Assembly: GCA_963669265.1 (NCBI GenBank)
Contig: OY769916.1
Span: 1,798,001 to 1,862,000, forward strand
Length of the DNA stretch: 64,000 nucleotides
DNA from: SZUA-547 sp963669265
GTDB taxonomy: Bacteria > Pseudomonadota > Alphaproteobacteria > Rhodobacterales > Rhodobacteraceae
Direction: 5' to 3'
Shown: piece after piece, positions 51,390-60,347 of the stretch
Layout of the letters: each line of letters starts with the position of its first letter
Position numbering within the stretch: the stretch's first letter is position 1
Notes under the pieces: model-generated
The model's database searches: none
Seen by the model: only the letters and a program-made list of their open reading frames with translations
Told to the model about the DNA's origin: nothing
Program-made: the position numbers and the translations under genes

Positions 51390-52724
51390 ATGAACAAATT
51401 CATCACCAGCCGTCGCAATCTGCTTAAAGGTTCGGCCGCGCTCGGCGTGGGGCTTGCAGCGCCTACGATCTTCACCAGCAATGCTTGGGCCGCCGGCTAC
51501 ACCAATGAACCGACTGGCGACACGGTCACATTGGGCTTCAATGTTCCGCAGACCGGCGCCTATGCGGATGAAGGCGCGGACGAGCTGCGCGCTTACGAGT
51601 TGGCGGTCGAGCACATCAACGCCGGCGGCGGCGGCATGTTGGACACGTTCAGCTCAAAAGCGCTGACCGGCGGCATCAACGGCAAGAAGGTCGCCTTCGT
51701 GACCGGCGATACGCAGACCAAGTCGGACGCGGCGCGCGCCAGCGCCAAGCGCATGATTGAGAAAGACGGCGCGGTTATGATCACCGGCGGGTCGTCCTCG
51801 GGCGTCGCCATCGCTGTGCAGGGTCTCTGCCAGGACGCCGGCGTGATCTTCATGGCGGGTCTGACGCACTCGAACGATACGACGGGCAAGGACAAACGCG
51901 CGAACGGGTTCCGGCATTTCTTCAACACCGAGATGTCGGGCGCCGCACTTGGCCCGGTGATGAAGAACGCGTTCGGCACCGATCGAGTCGCCTATCATCT
52001 GACGGCGGACTATACATGGGGTTGGAGTCAGGAAGGCTCTATCATCAAGTATTCCGAGGCGCTCGGCTGGAAGACCGCCGCCGCGGTGCGCACCCCGCTC
52101 GGCGCGGGCGATTTCTCGCAATACATCACGCCTGTGCTGAACTCGGGCGCGGATGTGCTGGTGCTCAACCACTATGGCCGCGACATGGTCAACTCGCTGA
52201 CGCAGGCGGTCCAGTTCGGCTTGCGCGACAAGCAGGTCAACGGCAAGGACTTCGCCATTGTCGTGCCGCTCTACAGCCGCCTGATGGCGCAGGGCGCGGG
52301 CGAGAACGTGAAGGGTATCTTCGGATCGACCAACTGGCACTGGTCGCTGCAGGATGAAGGGTCCAAGGCGTTCGTGAAATCCTTCGGCGAGAAATACGGC
52401 TTCCCGCCGAGCCAGGCGGCGCATACCTGCTATTGCCAGGCGATCCTTTACGCCGACGCCTGCCAGCGCGCGGAGACGTTCCGCCCGTCCGGCGTGGGCG
52501 CGGCGCTCGAAGGCTTCTCGTTCGACGGGCTGGGCAATGGTCCGACCGAGTATCGGGCAGCCGACCACCAGTGCTTCAAGGATGTGCTGGTCGTGAAGGG
52601 TAAAGAGAACCCGGACTCCAAGTTCGACGTTCTCGAAGTTGTGGAAGTCACGCCCCGCGCGCAGGTCGAGTACGACGCCTCGATGCTGGGCGGAGAGCTT
52701 GGCCCCTATAACGACGGCGCCTGA
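51390..52724 (+). CDS. Branched-chain amino acid/amide-type ABC substrate-binding protein, Tat-exported
   Basis: The 444-residue product has a twin-arginine signal (SRRNLLKGSAALGVGLAAP, cleavage near NAWA) and a type I periplasmic fold of the LivK/amide group (VTLGFNVPQTGAYADEGADE, MITGGSSSGVAIAVQGLCQD, YTWGWSQEG). It has a 444-residue length, longer than LivK (about 370). It is the first gene of a five-gene transporter and has GGGAGG before the ATG. The ligand cannot be read from the sequence; short-chain amides, urea derivatives and amino acids are known ligands of relatives. Confidence 0.92.
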   Translation: MNKFITSRRNLLKGSAALGVGLAAPTIFTSNAWAAGYTNEPTGDTVTLGFNVPQTGAYADEGADELRAYELAVEHINAGGGGMLDTFSSKALTGGINGKKVAFVTGDTQTKSDAARASAKRMIEKDGAVMITGGSSSGVAIAVQGLCQDAGVIFMAGLTHSNDTTGKDKRANGFRHFFNTEMSGAALGPVMKNAFGTDRVAYHLTADYTWGWSQEGSIIKYSEALGWKTAAAVRTPLGAGDFSQYITPVLNSGADVLVLNHYGRDMVNSLTQAVQFGLRDKQVNGKDFAIVVPLYSRLMAQGAGENVKGIFGSTNWHWSLQDEGSKAFVKSFGEKYGFPPSQAAHTCYCQAILYADACQRAETFRPSGVGAALEGFSFDGLGNGPTEYRAADHQCFKDVLVVKGKENPDSKFDVLEVVEVTPRAQVEYDASMLGGELGPYNDGA

Positions 52725-52741
52725 ACAGCCGCATAACTTAC

Positions 52742-52770
52742 GCGGTCGCCCCTTGGGGCGGCCGCTTTCT
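52742..52770 (+). terminator. Intergenic hairpin between binding protein and permease genes
   Basis: GCGGTCGCCCC (52742-52752) pairs with GGGGCGGCCGC (52755-52765, one G-U) and is followed by TTTCT. Such a partial terminator after the first gene would give more binding protein than membrane subunits. Confidence 0.75.
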
Positions 52771-52787
52771 CATTCCGGGGTGGGGTG

Positions 52788-53816
52788 ATGGACGCGATCC
52801 TTCTGCAAATTCTGAACGGCCTCGACAAGGGCGGCGCCTATGCGCTGATCGCCCTCGGCCTCACGATCATTTTCGGCACGTTGGGCGTGGTGAATTTCGC
52901 CCACGGGGCGCTGTTCATGCTGGGCGCCTTTTGCGCGGTCACGTTGCAAAAGCTGTTGCAGGTGTCGTTCACCACCATCGATCCCGAGAGGACCGACTTC
53001 CTCGGCAATCCGCTGAAAGTCGAAACCCCTTACGTCGAGCACTGGTTCGGCGATTTCGGTACGGCCTTGATCGATTTCTCGGTTCCGGTGGCGATCCTGA
53101 TGGCGATTCCGGTGATGCTGCTGATCGGCATCTCGATGGAGCGGGGCTTGATCCGGTTCTTCTACAAGCGCCCTCACGCCGAGCAGATCCTCGTCACTTT
53201 CGGCCTCGCAATCGTCCTGCAGGAGATCATCAAGTCGCAGTTCGGCGCCAATCCGATCCCGCAGCCTGCGCCGGATATCGCAAAAGGCATGGTGGATTTC
53301 GGCGTGTTGCTCGGCTTTGATCCGGGCACGGTGCCCTATCCGACCTGGCGGCTATTCTACTTCCTGTTCTCGCTTCTGGTGATCGGGTGCGTGTTCTCGT
53401 TCCTCCAGTTCACCACTTTTGGCATGGTGGTGCGCGCGGGCATGGCGGATCGGGAGACGGTCGGCCTGCTGGGCATCAATATCGATCGCCGGTTCACCAT
53501 TGTCTTCGGAATCGCTGCGACCGTCGCCGGGCTTGCCGGGGTGATGTACACGCCGATCCTGCCTCCCGACTATCACATGGGGATGGACTTCCTGGTGCTC
53601 AGTTTCGTGGTCGTCGTGGTCGGCGGCATGGGATCACTGGGCGGCGCCGTCGCGGCCGGATTCCTGCTGGGCATCCTGCAAAGCTTCGCATCGATGAACG
53701 AGGTGAAGAGCATCCTGCCCGGGATCGACCAGATCATCATCTATCTGATCGCCGTCGTCATTCTTTTGGTGCGCCCGCGCGGTCTGATGGGCCGCAAAGG
53801 CGTGATGGAGAGCTGA
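52788..53816 (+). CDS. LivH-type ABC permease (cluster 1)
   Basis: The 342-residue permease has the LivH start (LLQILNGLDKGGAYALIALGLTIIFG, NFAHGALFMLG) and end (GIDQIIIYLIAVVILLVRPRGLMG). An extra hydrophilic loop lies around residues 60-85 (FTTIDPERTDFLGNPLKVET), longer than in standard LivH (about 300). The ATG at 52788 is used rather than the GTG at 52785, with a G-rich site upstream. It forms the channel with the LivM-type partner 3 bp downstream. Confidence 0.93.
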   Translation: MDAILLQILNGLDKGGAYALIALGLTIIFGTLGVVNFAHGALFMLGAFCAVTLQKLLQVSFTTIDPERTDFLGNPLKVETPYVEHWFGDFGTALIDFSVPVAILMAIPVMLLIGISMERGLIRFFYKRPHAEQILVTFGLAIVLQEIIKSQFGANPIPQPAPDIAKGMVDFGVLLGFDPGTVPYPTWRLFYFLFSLLVIGCVFSFLQFTTFGMVVRAGMADRETVGLLGINIDRRFTIVFGIAATVAGLAGVMYTPILPPDYHMGMDFLVLSFVVVVVGGMGSLGGAVAAGFLLGILQSFASMNEVKSILPGIDQIIIYLIAVVILLVRPRGLMGRKGVMES

Positions 53817-53819
53817 GCC

Positions 53820-54989
53820 ATGACAAAGTCCTCCAAAGCCAAAGACATGATCATGCTGGTCTGCTTTTCGGCCGCAGTGCTGGCTGGCCCGTGGATTCTG
53901 GCGCCGATCGGCGCAGGCTACCCCGACCTTCTGCAGAAATTCGCGATCTTCGGGATCTTCGCGATCGGCTTCAACATCCTGTTCGGGCTGACCGGGTATC
54001 TCTCCTTCGGGCACGCCGCCTTCTTGGGCGTCGGGTCCTACACCGCCGTCTGGACGTTCAAGCTCTTCAGCATGAACCCGATCCCCGCCATTATCCTGGC
54101 GACCCTGCTGGGCGGACTGTTTGCGGCTTTGATCGGCTTCATCTCGCTTCGGCGGTCCGGGATCTACTTTTCGATCCTGACCCTCGCCTTCGCGCAGATG
54201 AGCTATAATCTCGCCTACTCGGTCCTGACCCCGATCACCAATGGCGAAACCGGGCTGCAACTGACCCAGCAGGATCCGCGCTGGCTGGATACGGTGATCT
54301 TCGGACGCGATTATGGCGCGGCCCTGCCCGCCTCTGATTTCTTCGGGATCAAGATGACCGGCTATCCCGGTTTTTATTTCTGCGCGGTCATGCTGATCAT
54401 CTGCTTCTTCATCTCAATGCGCATTTTCCGGTCGCCATTTGGCATGATGCTGCGCGCGGTGAAGTCCAACCAGAACCGGATGAACTATACCGGCCTGAAC
54501 ACCCGGCCCTACGCGATGGCCGCGTTCGTCATCTCTGGCATGTATGCGGGTCTTGCGGGTGGATTGATGGCGGTGACCGATCCATTGGCGGGCGCCGAGC
54601 GCATGCAATGGACCGCCTCGGGCGAGGTTGTGCTGATGACGATCCTTGGCGGCACCGGCACCTTGTTCGGCCCGGTCATCGGCGCTGGCGCGATCAAGTA
54701 TTTCGAGAACATCTTCTCGGCGTTTAACGAGGGCATTCTGCTCAACGCCTTCAACTTCTTGCCGGAGGCGCTGCAACACGCGGCGGTGTCGGTCGCGTCG
54801 CTCTTCGTCGGCGAAGGCTGGCACCTGACATTGGGCGCGCTCTTCATGCTGATCGTGATCTTCCTGCCCGGCGGCCTGATGGAAGGCCTGAGCCGAATCT
54901 GGCGGCTCTTTAACCGCAAGTCAGACGGTCGCGGCGGCGGCGGAGCGCCCGAGCAGCCACAAGCGCCGTCTCAAGTTCCGGCGGAATGA
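53820..54989 (+). CDS. LivM-type ABC permease (cluster 1)
   Basis: The 389-residue permease has the LivM core (GFNILFGLTGYLSFGHAAFLGVGSY, RRSGIYFSILTLAFAQM, RSPFGMMLRAVKSNQNRMNYTGLN) with about ten membrane helices. The C-terminal tail is hydrophilic and Gly/Pro-rich (GRGGGGAPEQPQAPSQ). The region between 145 and 185 has an insert carrying TQQDPRWLDTVIFGRDYG. It starts 3 bp after LivH and is followed by the ATPase genes. Confidence 0.93.
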   Translation: MTKSSKAKDMIMLVCFSAAVLAGPWILAPIGAGYPDLLQKFAIFGIFAIGFNILFGLTGYLSFGHAAFLGVGSYTAVWTFKLFSMNPIPAIILATLLGGLFAALIGFISLRRSGIYFSILTLAFAQMSYNLAYSVLTPITNGETGLQLTQQDPRWLDTVIFGRDYGAALPASDFFGIKMTGYPGFYFCAVMLIICFFISMRIFRSPFGMMLRAVKSNQNRMNYTGLNTRPYAMAAFVISGMYAGLAGGLMAVTDPLAGAERMQWTASGEVVLMTILGGTGTLFGPVIGAGAIKYFENIFSAFNEGILLNAFNFLPEALQHAAVSVASLFVGEGWHLTLGALFMLIVIFLPGGLMEGLSRIWRLFNRKSDGRGGGGAPEQPQAPSQVPAE

Positions 54990-55000
54990 GGGGCGGACGC

Positions 55001-55756
55001 ATGAGCATTCTGAAAGTAGAGCATATCAACAAACGCTTCGGCGGCCTGCAGGCGCTGGACGACGTGAACCTCGAGATCGAGGAAGGCACCGTCCACGCGA
55101 TTATCGGGCCGAACGGCGCCGGCAAGTCCACCCTGCTGAACTGCTTCGTCGGCCGTCTGGACCCGGATTCCGGCTCCGTGACCTTCAACGGCCAGTCGCT
55201 GCTTGGGATCAAGCCGCATGAGATCAATCAGGCCGGCGTCGCGCGCGTGTTCCAGACGCCGGAGATTTTCGGCGACCTGACGCTGCTGGAGAATGTGATG
55301 ATCCCCGCCTTCGCCAAGCGCGACGGCGCCTTCAGCCTGAACGCCTTCGGTGCCGTCAATGGCGAAACATCGATTCAGACCAAGGCGCGGGACATGCTCG
55401 CCGACGTGGGACTGGAGTCAAAGGCGGGCGAGATCGCAGAACAGCTTTCGCGCGGCGATAAACGCCGCCTCGAACTGGCGATGTGTCTGGTGCAGGAGCC
55501 CAAGCTTTTGCTGCTCGACGAACCGACGGCGGGCATGGCGCGGGCCGACACCAATAATACGATCGACCTGTTGAAGCGCATCTCCAAGCGCGGGATCACG
55601 ATGGTGGTGATCGAACATGACATGCATGTCGTGTTCTCGCTGGCGGAAAAAATCAGCGTTCTTGCGCAGGGAACTGTTATAGCAGAGGACCTGCCCGCGA
55701 ACATCAAGGGCAATCCCAAGGTGCAGGAAGCTTACTTGGGAGGAGCCCACGTATGA
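55001..55756 (+). CDS. LivG-type ABC ATPase (cluster 1)
   Basis: The 251-residue ATPase has Walker A GPNGAGKST, a signature LSRGDKRRLE, Walker B LLLLDEPTAGM and the switch His in VIEHDMHVVFS. The ATG at 55001 (MSILKVEHINKRFGG) is 11 bp after the permease stop, with AGGGGCGG upstream. An in-frame start at 54986 would overlap the permease. It overlaps the next ATPase gene by 4 bp and powers the same channel. Confidence 0.94.
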   Translation: MSILKVEHINKRFGGLQALDDVNLEIEEGTVHAIIGPNGAGKSTLLNCFVGRLDPDSGSVTFNGQSLLGIKPHEINQAGVARVFQTPEIFGDLTLLENVMIPAFAKRDGAFSLNAFGAVNGETSIQTKARDMLADVGLESKAGEIAEQLSRGDKRRLELAMCLVQEPKLLLLDEPTAGMARADTNNTIDLLKRISKRGITMVVIEHDMHVVFSLAEKISVLAQGTVIAEDLPANIKGNPKVQEAYLGGAHV

Positions 55757-56583
55757 GCGCTCTGAGATTGGTGGAGAACGACATGGCGGCGACCGAGAAA
55801 CCGGGCGCTCTGTTTGGCGACGATCAGTTCAAGGCGAAGGCGCCGGGCGTGCAGCCGGTGCGGGCCAAGGGCGGACAGCCAGCCTATTTCTCTTGCTGGG
55901 ACATCCACGCCTATTACGGCGAAAGCTATATCGTACAAGGCGTCAGCTTCGACATTCGCGAGGGTGAGATTGTGGCGCTGCTGGGCCGGAACGGCGCCGG
56001 CAAGACCTCAACATTGCGGGCGATCGCACGAGTTGATGATCCCGCGCTGAAGCATGGCGAGCTTTGGCTTGACCACCAACCCCTTCATCAGATGAAGGCC
56101 TTCGAGGCCTCTCGCGCCGGCATTGGCCTTGTGCCCGAGGACCGGCGCATCATTCAGGGCCTGACGGTCGAGGAAAATCTGAAGCTCGCGCAGATCGCCC
56201 CGCCGATGGGCTGGTCGATCGAACGGATCTACGAGTTGTTTCCGCGGCTCGGAGAGCGCAGCAAGCAAGAGGGCACGACGCTGTCCGGCGGCGAGCAGCA
56301 GATGCTGGCCATTGGCCGGACCCTCGCCCGGGACGTCAAACTTCTGTTGCTGGACGAGCCTTATGAGGGTCTTGCCCCGGTCATCGTGCAAGAGATCGAA
56401 AAAACGCTGGAACAGATCAAACATCTCGGCATCACCACGATCATCGTCGAGCAGAACGCCATCGCGGCGCTTCATCTGGCTGATCGGGCGATCATCCTGG
56501 ACATGGGTGAGGTCGTCTTTGACGGCACGGCGCAAGAAGTGCTGGAGAACGCGGATCTGAGGCAGGAATACTTGGCGATCTGA
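55753..56583 (+). CDS. LivF-type ABC ATPase with N-terminal extension (cluster 1)
   Basis: The 276-residue ATPase has Walker A GRNGAGKTS, signature LSGGEQQM, Walker B LLLLDEPYEGLAP and switch His replaced by Gln in VEQNAI, as usual for LivF. The first 45 residues (MSALRLVENDMAATEKPG... to AKGGQPAYF) precede the ATPase fold and are absent in typical 235-residue LivF proteins. An internal ATG at residue 11 would not remove the extension. It is the last gene of the operon. Confidence 0.93.
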   Translation: MSALRLVENDMAATEKPGALFGDDQFKAKAPGVQPVRAKGGQPAYFSCWDIHAYYGESYIVQGVSFDIREGEIVALLGRNGAGKTSTLRAIARVDDPALKHGELWLDHQPLHQMKAFEASRAGIGLVPEDRRIIQGLTVEENLKLAQIAPPMGWSIERIYELFPRLGERSKQEGTTLSGGEQQMLAIGRTLARDVKLLLLDEPYEGLAPVIVQEIEKTLEQIKHLGITTIIVEQNAIAALHLADRAIILDMGEVVFDGTAQEVLENADLRQEYLAI

Positions 56584-56676
56584 GGTCGCTGAACGTTAAT
56601 GTACTGCTCAAGAAACAAACTCAGCTGTTTCGTGTATGTGCCTATCAGCCGATTTGATGTGATTGTCTAACGGAGG

Positions 56677-57102
56677 GTGGCCGATCTAGTTGTCGGCGGT
56701 TCGATCCGCGAACGGGTGTCGGTCATGCAAAGCAAGACCGGGCGACCGGTTCAATACGAAGTGTCGGAGAACACTCGAAAGTCTGTCCTTGAGTGGGTAA
56801 ATTCGCCCGCGATGCGCGGATGCGCGTTGTTTTTCCCAAGCAGATTCCACGCGTCGCAGCACTTATCGACGAGGCAGTACGCTCGACTCGTCCGTGACTG
56901 GGCATCGGCCATCGGGCTCGATCCGACCGGGTACGGGACCCATTCATTGCGACGCACCAAGGCTGCTTTGATATACTGAAAGACCGGCAACTTGCGTGCT
57001 GTTAAACTCTTGCTCGGCCACACCAAAGTGGACAGCTCGGTTCGATACCTCGGCGTCGAACTTGACGACGCGCTGAGCATCTCTAAATGGATCGACGTCT
57101 GA
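56677..57102 (+). pseudogene. Tyrosine recombinase (integrase) remnant with an in-frame stop
   Basis: The frame from 56677 encodes the C-terminal catalytic part of a phage-type integrase: VSVMQSKTGRPVQYEV, FPSRFHASQHLSTRQYARLV, THSLRRTKAAL, LRAVKLLLGHTKVDSSVRYLGVE. His-x-x-Arg and His...Tyr of the active site are present. A TGA at 56977-56979 interrupts the frame right after ALIY, where relatives have Arg or Lys before KTGNLRAV. The N-terminal half is missing. It is a dead gene, probably left by an old mobile element. No attachment site or cargo is recognisable. Confidence 0.9.
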
Positions 57103-57276
57103 AAGCTCGGCGAGAGGCAGCAGCGCTTCGCCAACCCATGTTTGCCGGTTGCCAAAGAGGCCCTAAAAGGCCCAATTGAGCCCAAAGACGACCAGAATTT
57201 CAATGGTACAAGTGCGTTAAGTGAGCTGGGAACGGAATACTCAGTAAGTACGATTGATCAAGTAAACGCCCATGAA

Positions 57277-58086
57277 CTATTCGCGAACCGCGAGAGCTTC
57301 GCACATTTGGCTCTCACACGAAGCAAGCCCGTCGATGACATTGAAATGGTGCCGATCTGGCTCGACGACCACGTTGATATTTGCGCCCCGGCACCTCCAA
57401 GCGTCGTATAGAAAGCGCGACTGGCGGATGAATTCGGGTCTTTCTTCACGGCCAACCCATGCAGTAACGGCGATATCGCTTACCGGCGAAAGCAAGGCTG
57501 GGCTCTCAGCCCGTGCTTCCTCGTCGGTCAGATTCAGGTCCGCGTTCATTCTTGTGTGAGCGAGCGGCCTGAGGTCATGCACGCCGCTGATCGAAACGAC
57601 ACGCTCTATTCGGTCTCTCTCAGAAGCTGGAAGCGGGCCGTCCTCGCAGATCATTCTGAGCACAAGATGACCGCCGGCGGAATGCCCGATGAGGCAAATC
57701 GACCCTTTTACGCGCCCGGCGGCCTTCGAGATCGCTATGGCGATGCGACGCGTAATTTCAGAGATGCGCGCCTCGGGCGCAAGAACGTAGCTGGGCACAG
57801 CGACGCTCAAACCGAGGGCTCGCGCGCCTTCTGCCAAATGCGACCAGTAAGATTTGTCAAAACGCCTCCAGTAACCGCCATGAACGAAAATCGCCAAACC
57901 GCGAGCAAGCCCGTCGGTGTGGAACAAATCGAGACGCTCACGCGGATGATCGCCATAGGCGATATCCAACTCAGCGAATACGGCGTTCCGCCGATAGGCT
58001 TCCGCCGTTTCTGCCCAACGCGCCGGATAAGACGCTGCGTTCGCGACGTGCCCAGCATTGTCGAAAGCGTCGTCCCAGTTGGTCAC
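57277..58086 (-). CDS. Alpha/beta hydrolase, kynurenine formamidase-like
   Basis: The 269-residue cytoplasmic hydrolase has the HGGYW oxyanion motif (IFVHGGYWRRFDKS) and the elbow GHSAGGH. A C-terminal Asp/His region (VVVEPDRHHFNVIDGLA) completes the triad. HGGxW is typical of arylformamidase/kynurenine formamidase and close esterases. The start is GTG at 58086. It is divergent from a second amino-acid-type ABC operon, so the two may serve uptake and cleavage of one amide or ester. No other kynurenine-pathway gene is in the window, so the substrate is not fixed. Confidence 0.85.
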   Translation of the reverse strand: MTNWDDAFDNAGHVANAASYPARWAETAEAYRRNAVFAELDIAYGDHPRERLDLFHTDGLARGLAIFVHGGYWRRFDKSYWSHLAEGARALGLSVAVPSYVLAPEARISEITRRIAIAISKAAGRVKGSICLIGHSAGGHLVLRMICEDGPLPASERDRIERVVSISGVHDLRPLAHTRMNADLNLTDEEARAESPALLSPVSDIAVTAWVGREERPEFIRQSRFLYDAWRCRGANINVVVEPDRHHFNVIDGLASCESQMCEALAVRE

Positions 58087-58210
58087 AGCCCGTTTTCCCC
58101 AGTCCGCTCGCCGCGCCCTCGACCGAACGCGCGACTTGCTCTAACACTTTTTAAAGAACAAACGAACCAGACGCCGAAGCGTCGAGATGGTCATTTGGGA
58201 GGTGACGGAG

Positions 58211-59359
58211 ATGAAGATCACAAATTTCATCGCGGCGTCGATCGCTGCTGCGGCAATGACCGCCGCGGGGCCGGCGCTCGCCGAATACCCGGTCAAGGTC
58301 GGCATGATCACCACGCTTTCGGGCGGCGGAGCCGGGCTCGGCATTGATGTGCGGGACGGTTTCCTGCTCGCGGTTAAGCTTGCAGACGCCTCCAACATCG
58401 AGGTCGTAGTCGAAGACGACCAGCGCAAGCCCGATATCGCAGTGCAGTTAGCCGACAAGATGGTTCAGTCGGAAAAGGTCGACGTCTTGACGGGCATTAT
58501 CTGGTCGAATCTCGCGATGGCGGTGGTGCCGTCTGTCACGGCGCAGGGCAAGTTCTACCTGTCGCCTAACGCTGGACCCTCGGCGCTGGCGGGCAAAGGC
58601 TGCCATCCGAACTATTTCAACGTGGCCTGGCAAAACGACAATCTGCACGAGGCGGCTGGCGCTTACGCCAATGACGCCGGGTTCAAGAAATCCTTCATCC
58701 TGGCGCCGAATTACCCAGCCGGTCAGGATGCGCTGACAGGCTATAAGCGCTTCTACAAAGGCGAGTTGGCGGGAGAGATCTACACCAAGCTCGGACAGAA
58801 GGACTATGCGGCGGAGATCGCTCAGATTCGCGCCTCGGGCGCCGACAGCGTCTTCTTTTTCTTGCCAGGGGGGATGGGGATCTCTTTTCTCAAGCAGTAC
58901 GCAGACAGTGGTGTCGAGATCCCGGTGCTCGGCCCGGCGTTCAGCTTCGATCAGGGCATTCTTCAGGCCGTCGGCGCGGCGGCGTTGGGCGTGAAGAACA
59001 CGTCGCAATGGAACAAGGACATCGACAACCCGGCCAACGCTAAGTTCGTCGAAGCGTTTCAGGTGGAATATGGGCGTCTACCCTCGCTCTACGCCAGTCA
59101 GGGCTTTGATACGGCGAACCTGCTGATCAGCGCGGCGAAAGCGGCGGAAGTGTCAGATGCCGACGCCTTCCGTTTGGCGTTGGAGGCGGCCGAGTTTGAC
59201 TCGGTGCGCGGCGACTTCACTTTTGGGCCGAACCATCACCCGGTGCAGAACATCTATGTGCGCGAGGTGATCCAAGAGGGTGACGTATTTACCAACAAAA
59301 TCATCGCCACCGGACTGGCCGGCCATTCGGACGCTTATGCCGCCGAGTGCAAGATGTAG
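58211..59359 (+). CDS. Amino-acid-type ABC substrate-binding protein (cluster 2)
   Basis: The 382-residue product has a Sec signal (MKITNFIAASIAAAAMTAAG, cleavage after ALA) and a LivK-like fold (VKVGMITTLSGGGAGLGIDVRD, GIIWSNLAMAVVPSVTAQG, FKKSFILAPNYPAGQD). Binding proteins of this subtype often sit in operons for aromatic or aliphatic acids rather than leucine. The ATG at 58211 is chosen by GGGAGG 8 nt upstream, and the signal peptide begins there. It leads the five-gene transporter on the plus strand. Confidence 0.92.
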   Translation: MKITNFIAASIAAAAMTAAGPALAEYPVKVGMITTLSGGGAGLGIDVRDGFLLAVKLADASNIEVVVEDDQRKPDIAVQLADKMVQSEKVDVLTGIIWSNLAMAVVPSVTAQGKFYLSPNAGPSALAGKGCHPNYFNVAWQNDNLHEAAGAYANDAGFKKSFILAPNYPAGQDALTGYKRFYKGELAGEIYTKLGQKDYAAEIAQIRASGADSVFFFLPGGMGISFLKQYADSGVEIPVLGPAFSFDQGILQAVGAAALGVKNTSQWNKDIDNPANAKFVEAFQVEYGRLPSLYASQGFDTANLLISAAKAAEVSDADAFRLALEAAEFDSVRGDFTFGPNHHPVQNIYVREVIQEGDVFTNKIIATGLAGHSDAYAAECKM

Positions 59360-59417
59360 CCTAACGGGGAGCGGCACAATGCGCGGCTCTCCTCGTCCGC
59401 CTAGATCGTAGCTTGCA

Positions 59418-60347
59418 ATGACCTTCGCCCTCTTCGCAGAGCAGGTGCTGAACGGCCTTCAGTTCGGCGCGATGCTGTTCTTGATGGCGTCCGGCCTGAC
59501 GCTTGTCTTCGGCGTGATGGGATTGATCAACCTTGCGCATGGCTCGCTCTATATGATCGGCGCTTTCGCGGCGGCGGCGGTCGCCGGCGCGACTGGCTCC
59601 TTCCTTCTGGCGCTGGTCGCCAGTCTCGTCGCTGCAGCGGCGGCGGGCGCGCTGGTTGAAGTCACGGTGATCCGAAGACTCTACGCTCGCAACCATCTGG
59701 ATCAGGTTCTGGCGACCTTCGCGCTGATCCTGATTTTCTCGGAAGGCACGCGCTGGCTGTTCGGCTCCTTTCCCCTCTATCTCGACATTCCGCCCTATCT
59801 GGCCGGACCTGTGAGTTTGCCCGGTGGCATTGAGTATCCGCTTTATCGCTTGACCATCATCGCCATCGGCGGCGGCGTGGCGTTGGGGTTGTATTTGCTA
59901 ATCACCCGCACCCGCATCGGCGTGCAAATCCGGGCGGGCGAGAGCGACCGAGAGATGATCGCCGCGCTCGGCGTCAACATTTCTAAGCTTTACACCATCG
60001 TTTTCGCGGTTGGCGCGGCGTTGGCGGGCCTCGCCGGGGCCCTGATCGGGCCATTGCAATCCGTTCAGATCGGCATGGGAGAGCCGGTTCTGATCCTCGC
60101 CTTCGTGGTCATCGTCATCGGTGGGATCGGATCGGGCAAGGGCGCGTTGATCGCATCTATACTCGTCGGACTAACCGACACGCTGGGCCGGTTCCTGTTG
60201 CCGATCGCGCTCGGCGCGTTCATGGAGCCTGCGGCCGCCAACGCTGCTGGCTCGGCGCTGGCGTCAATGTCGATTTATGTGTTGATGGCCATCGTCCTGG
60301 TCGTGCGCCCAACTGGTCTCTACGGAGTAGCACCCTATGAGGCGTGA
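59418..60347 (+). CDS. LivH-type ABC permease (cluster 2)
   Basis: The 309-residue permease has standard LivH length and blocks: VLNGLQFGAMLFLMASGLTL, INLAHGSLYMIGAF, RAGESDREMIAALGVNIS and the end LVVRPTGLYG. It has about eight membrane helices. It begins 58 bp after the binding-protein stop and overlaps the LivM-type gene by 11 bp. Confidence 0.94.
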   Translation: MTFALFAEQVLNGLQFGAMLFLMASGLTLVFGVMGLINLAHGSLYMIGAFAAAAVAGATGSFLLALVASLVAAAAAGALVEVTVIRRLYARNHLDQVLATFALILIFSEGTRWLFGSFPLYLDIPPYLAGPVSLPGGIEYPLYRLTIIAIGGGVALGLYLLITRTRIGVQIRAGESDREMIAALGVNISKLYTIVFAVGAALAGLAGALIGPLQSVQIGMGEPVLILAFVVIVIGGIGSGKGALIASILVGLTDTLGRFLLPIALGAFMEPAAANAAGSALASMSIYVLMAIVLVVRPTGLYGVAPYEA

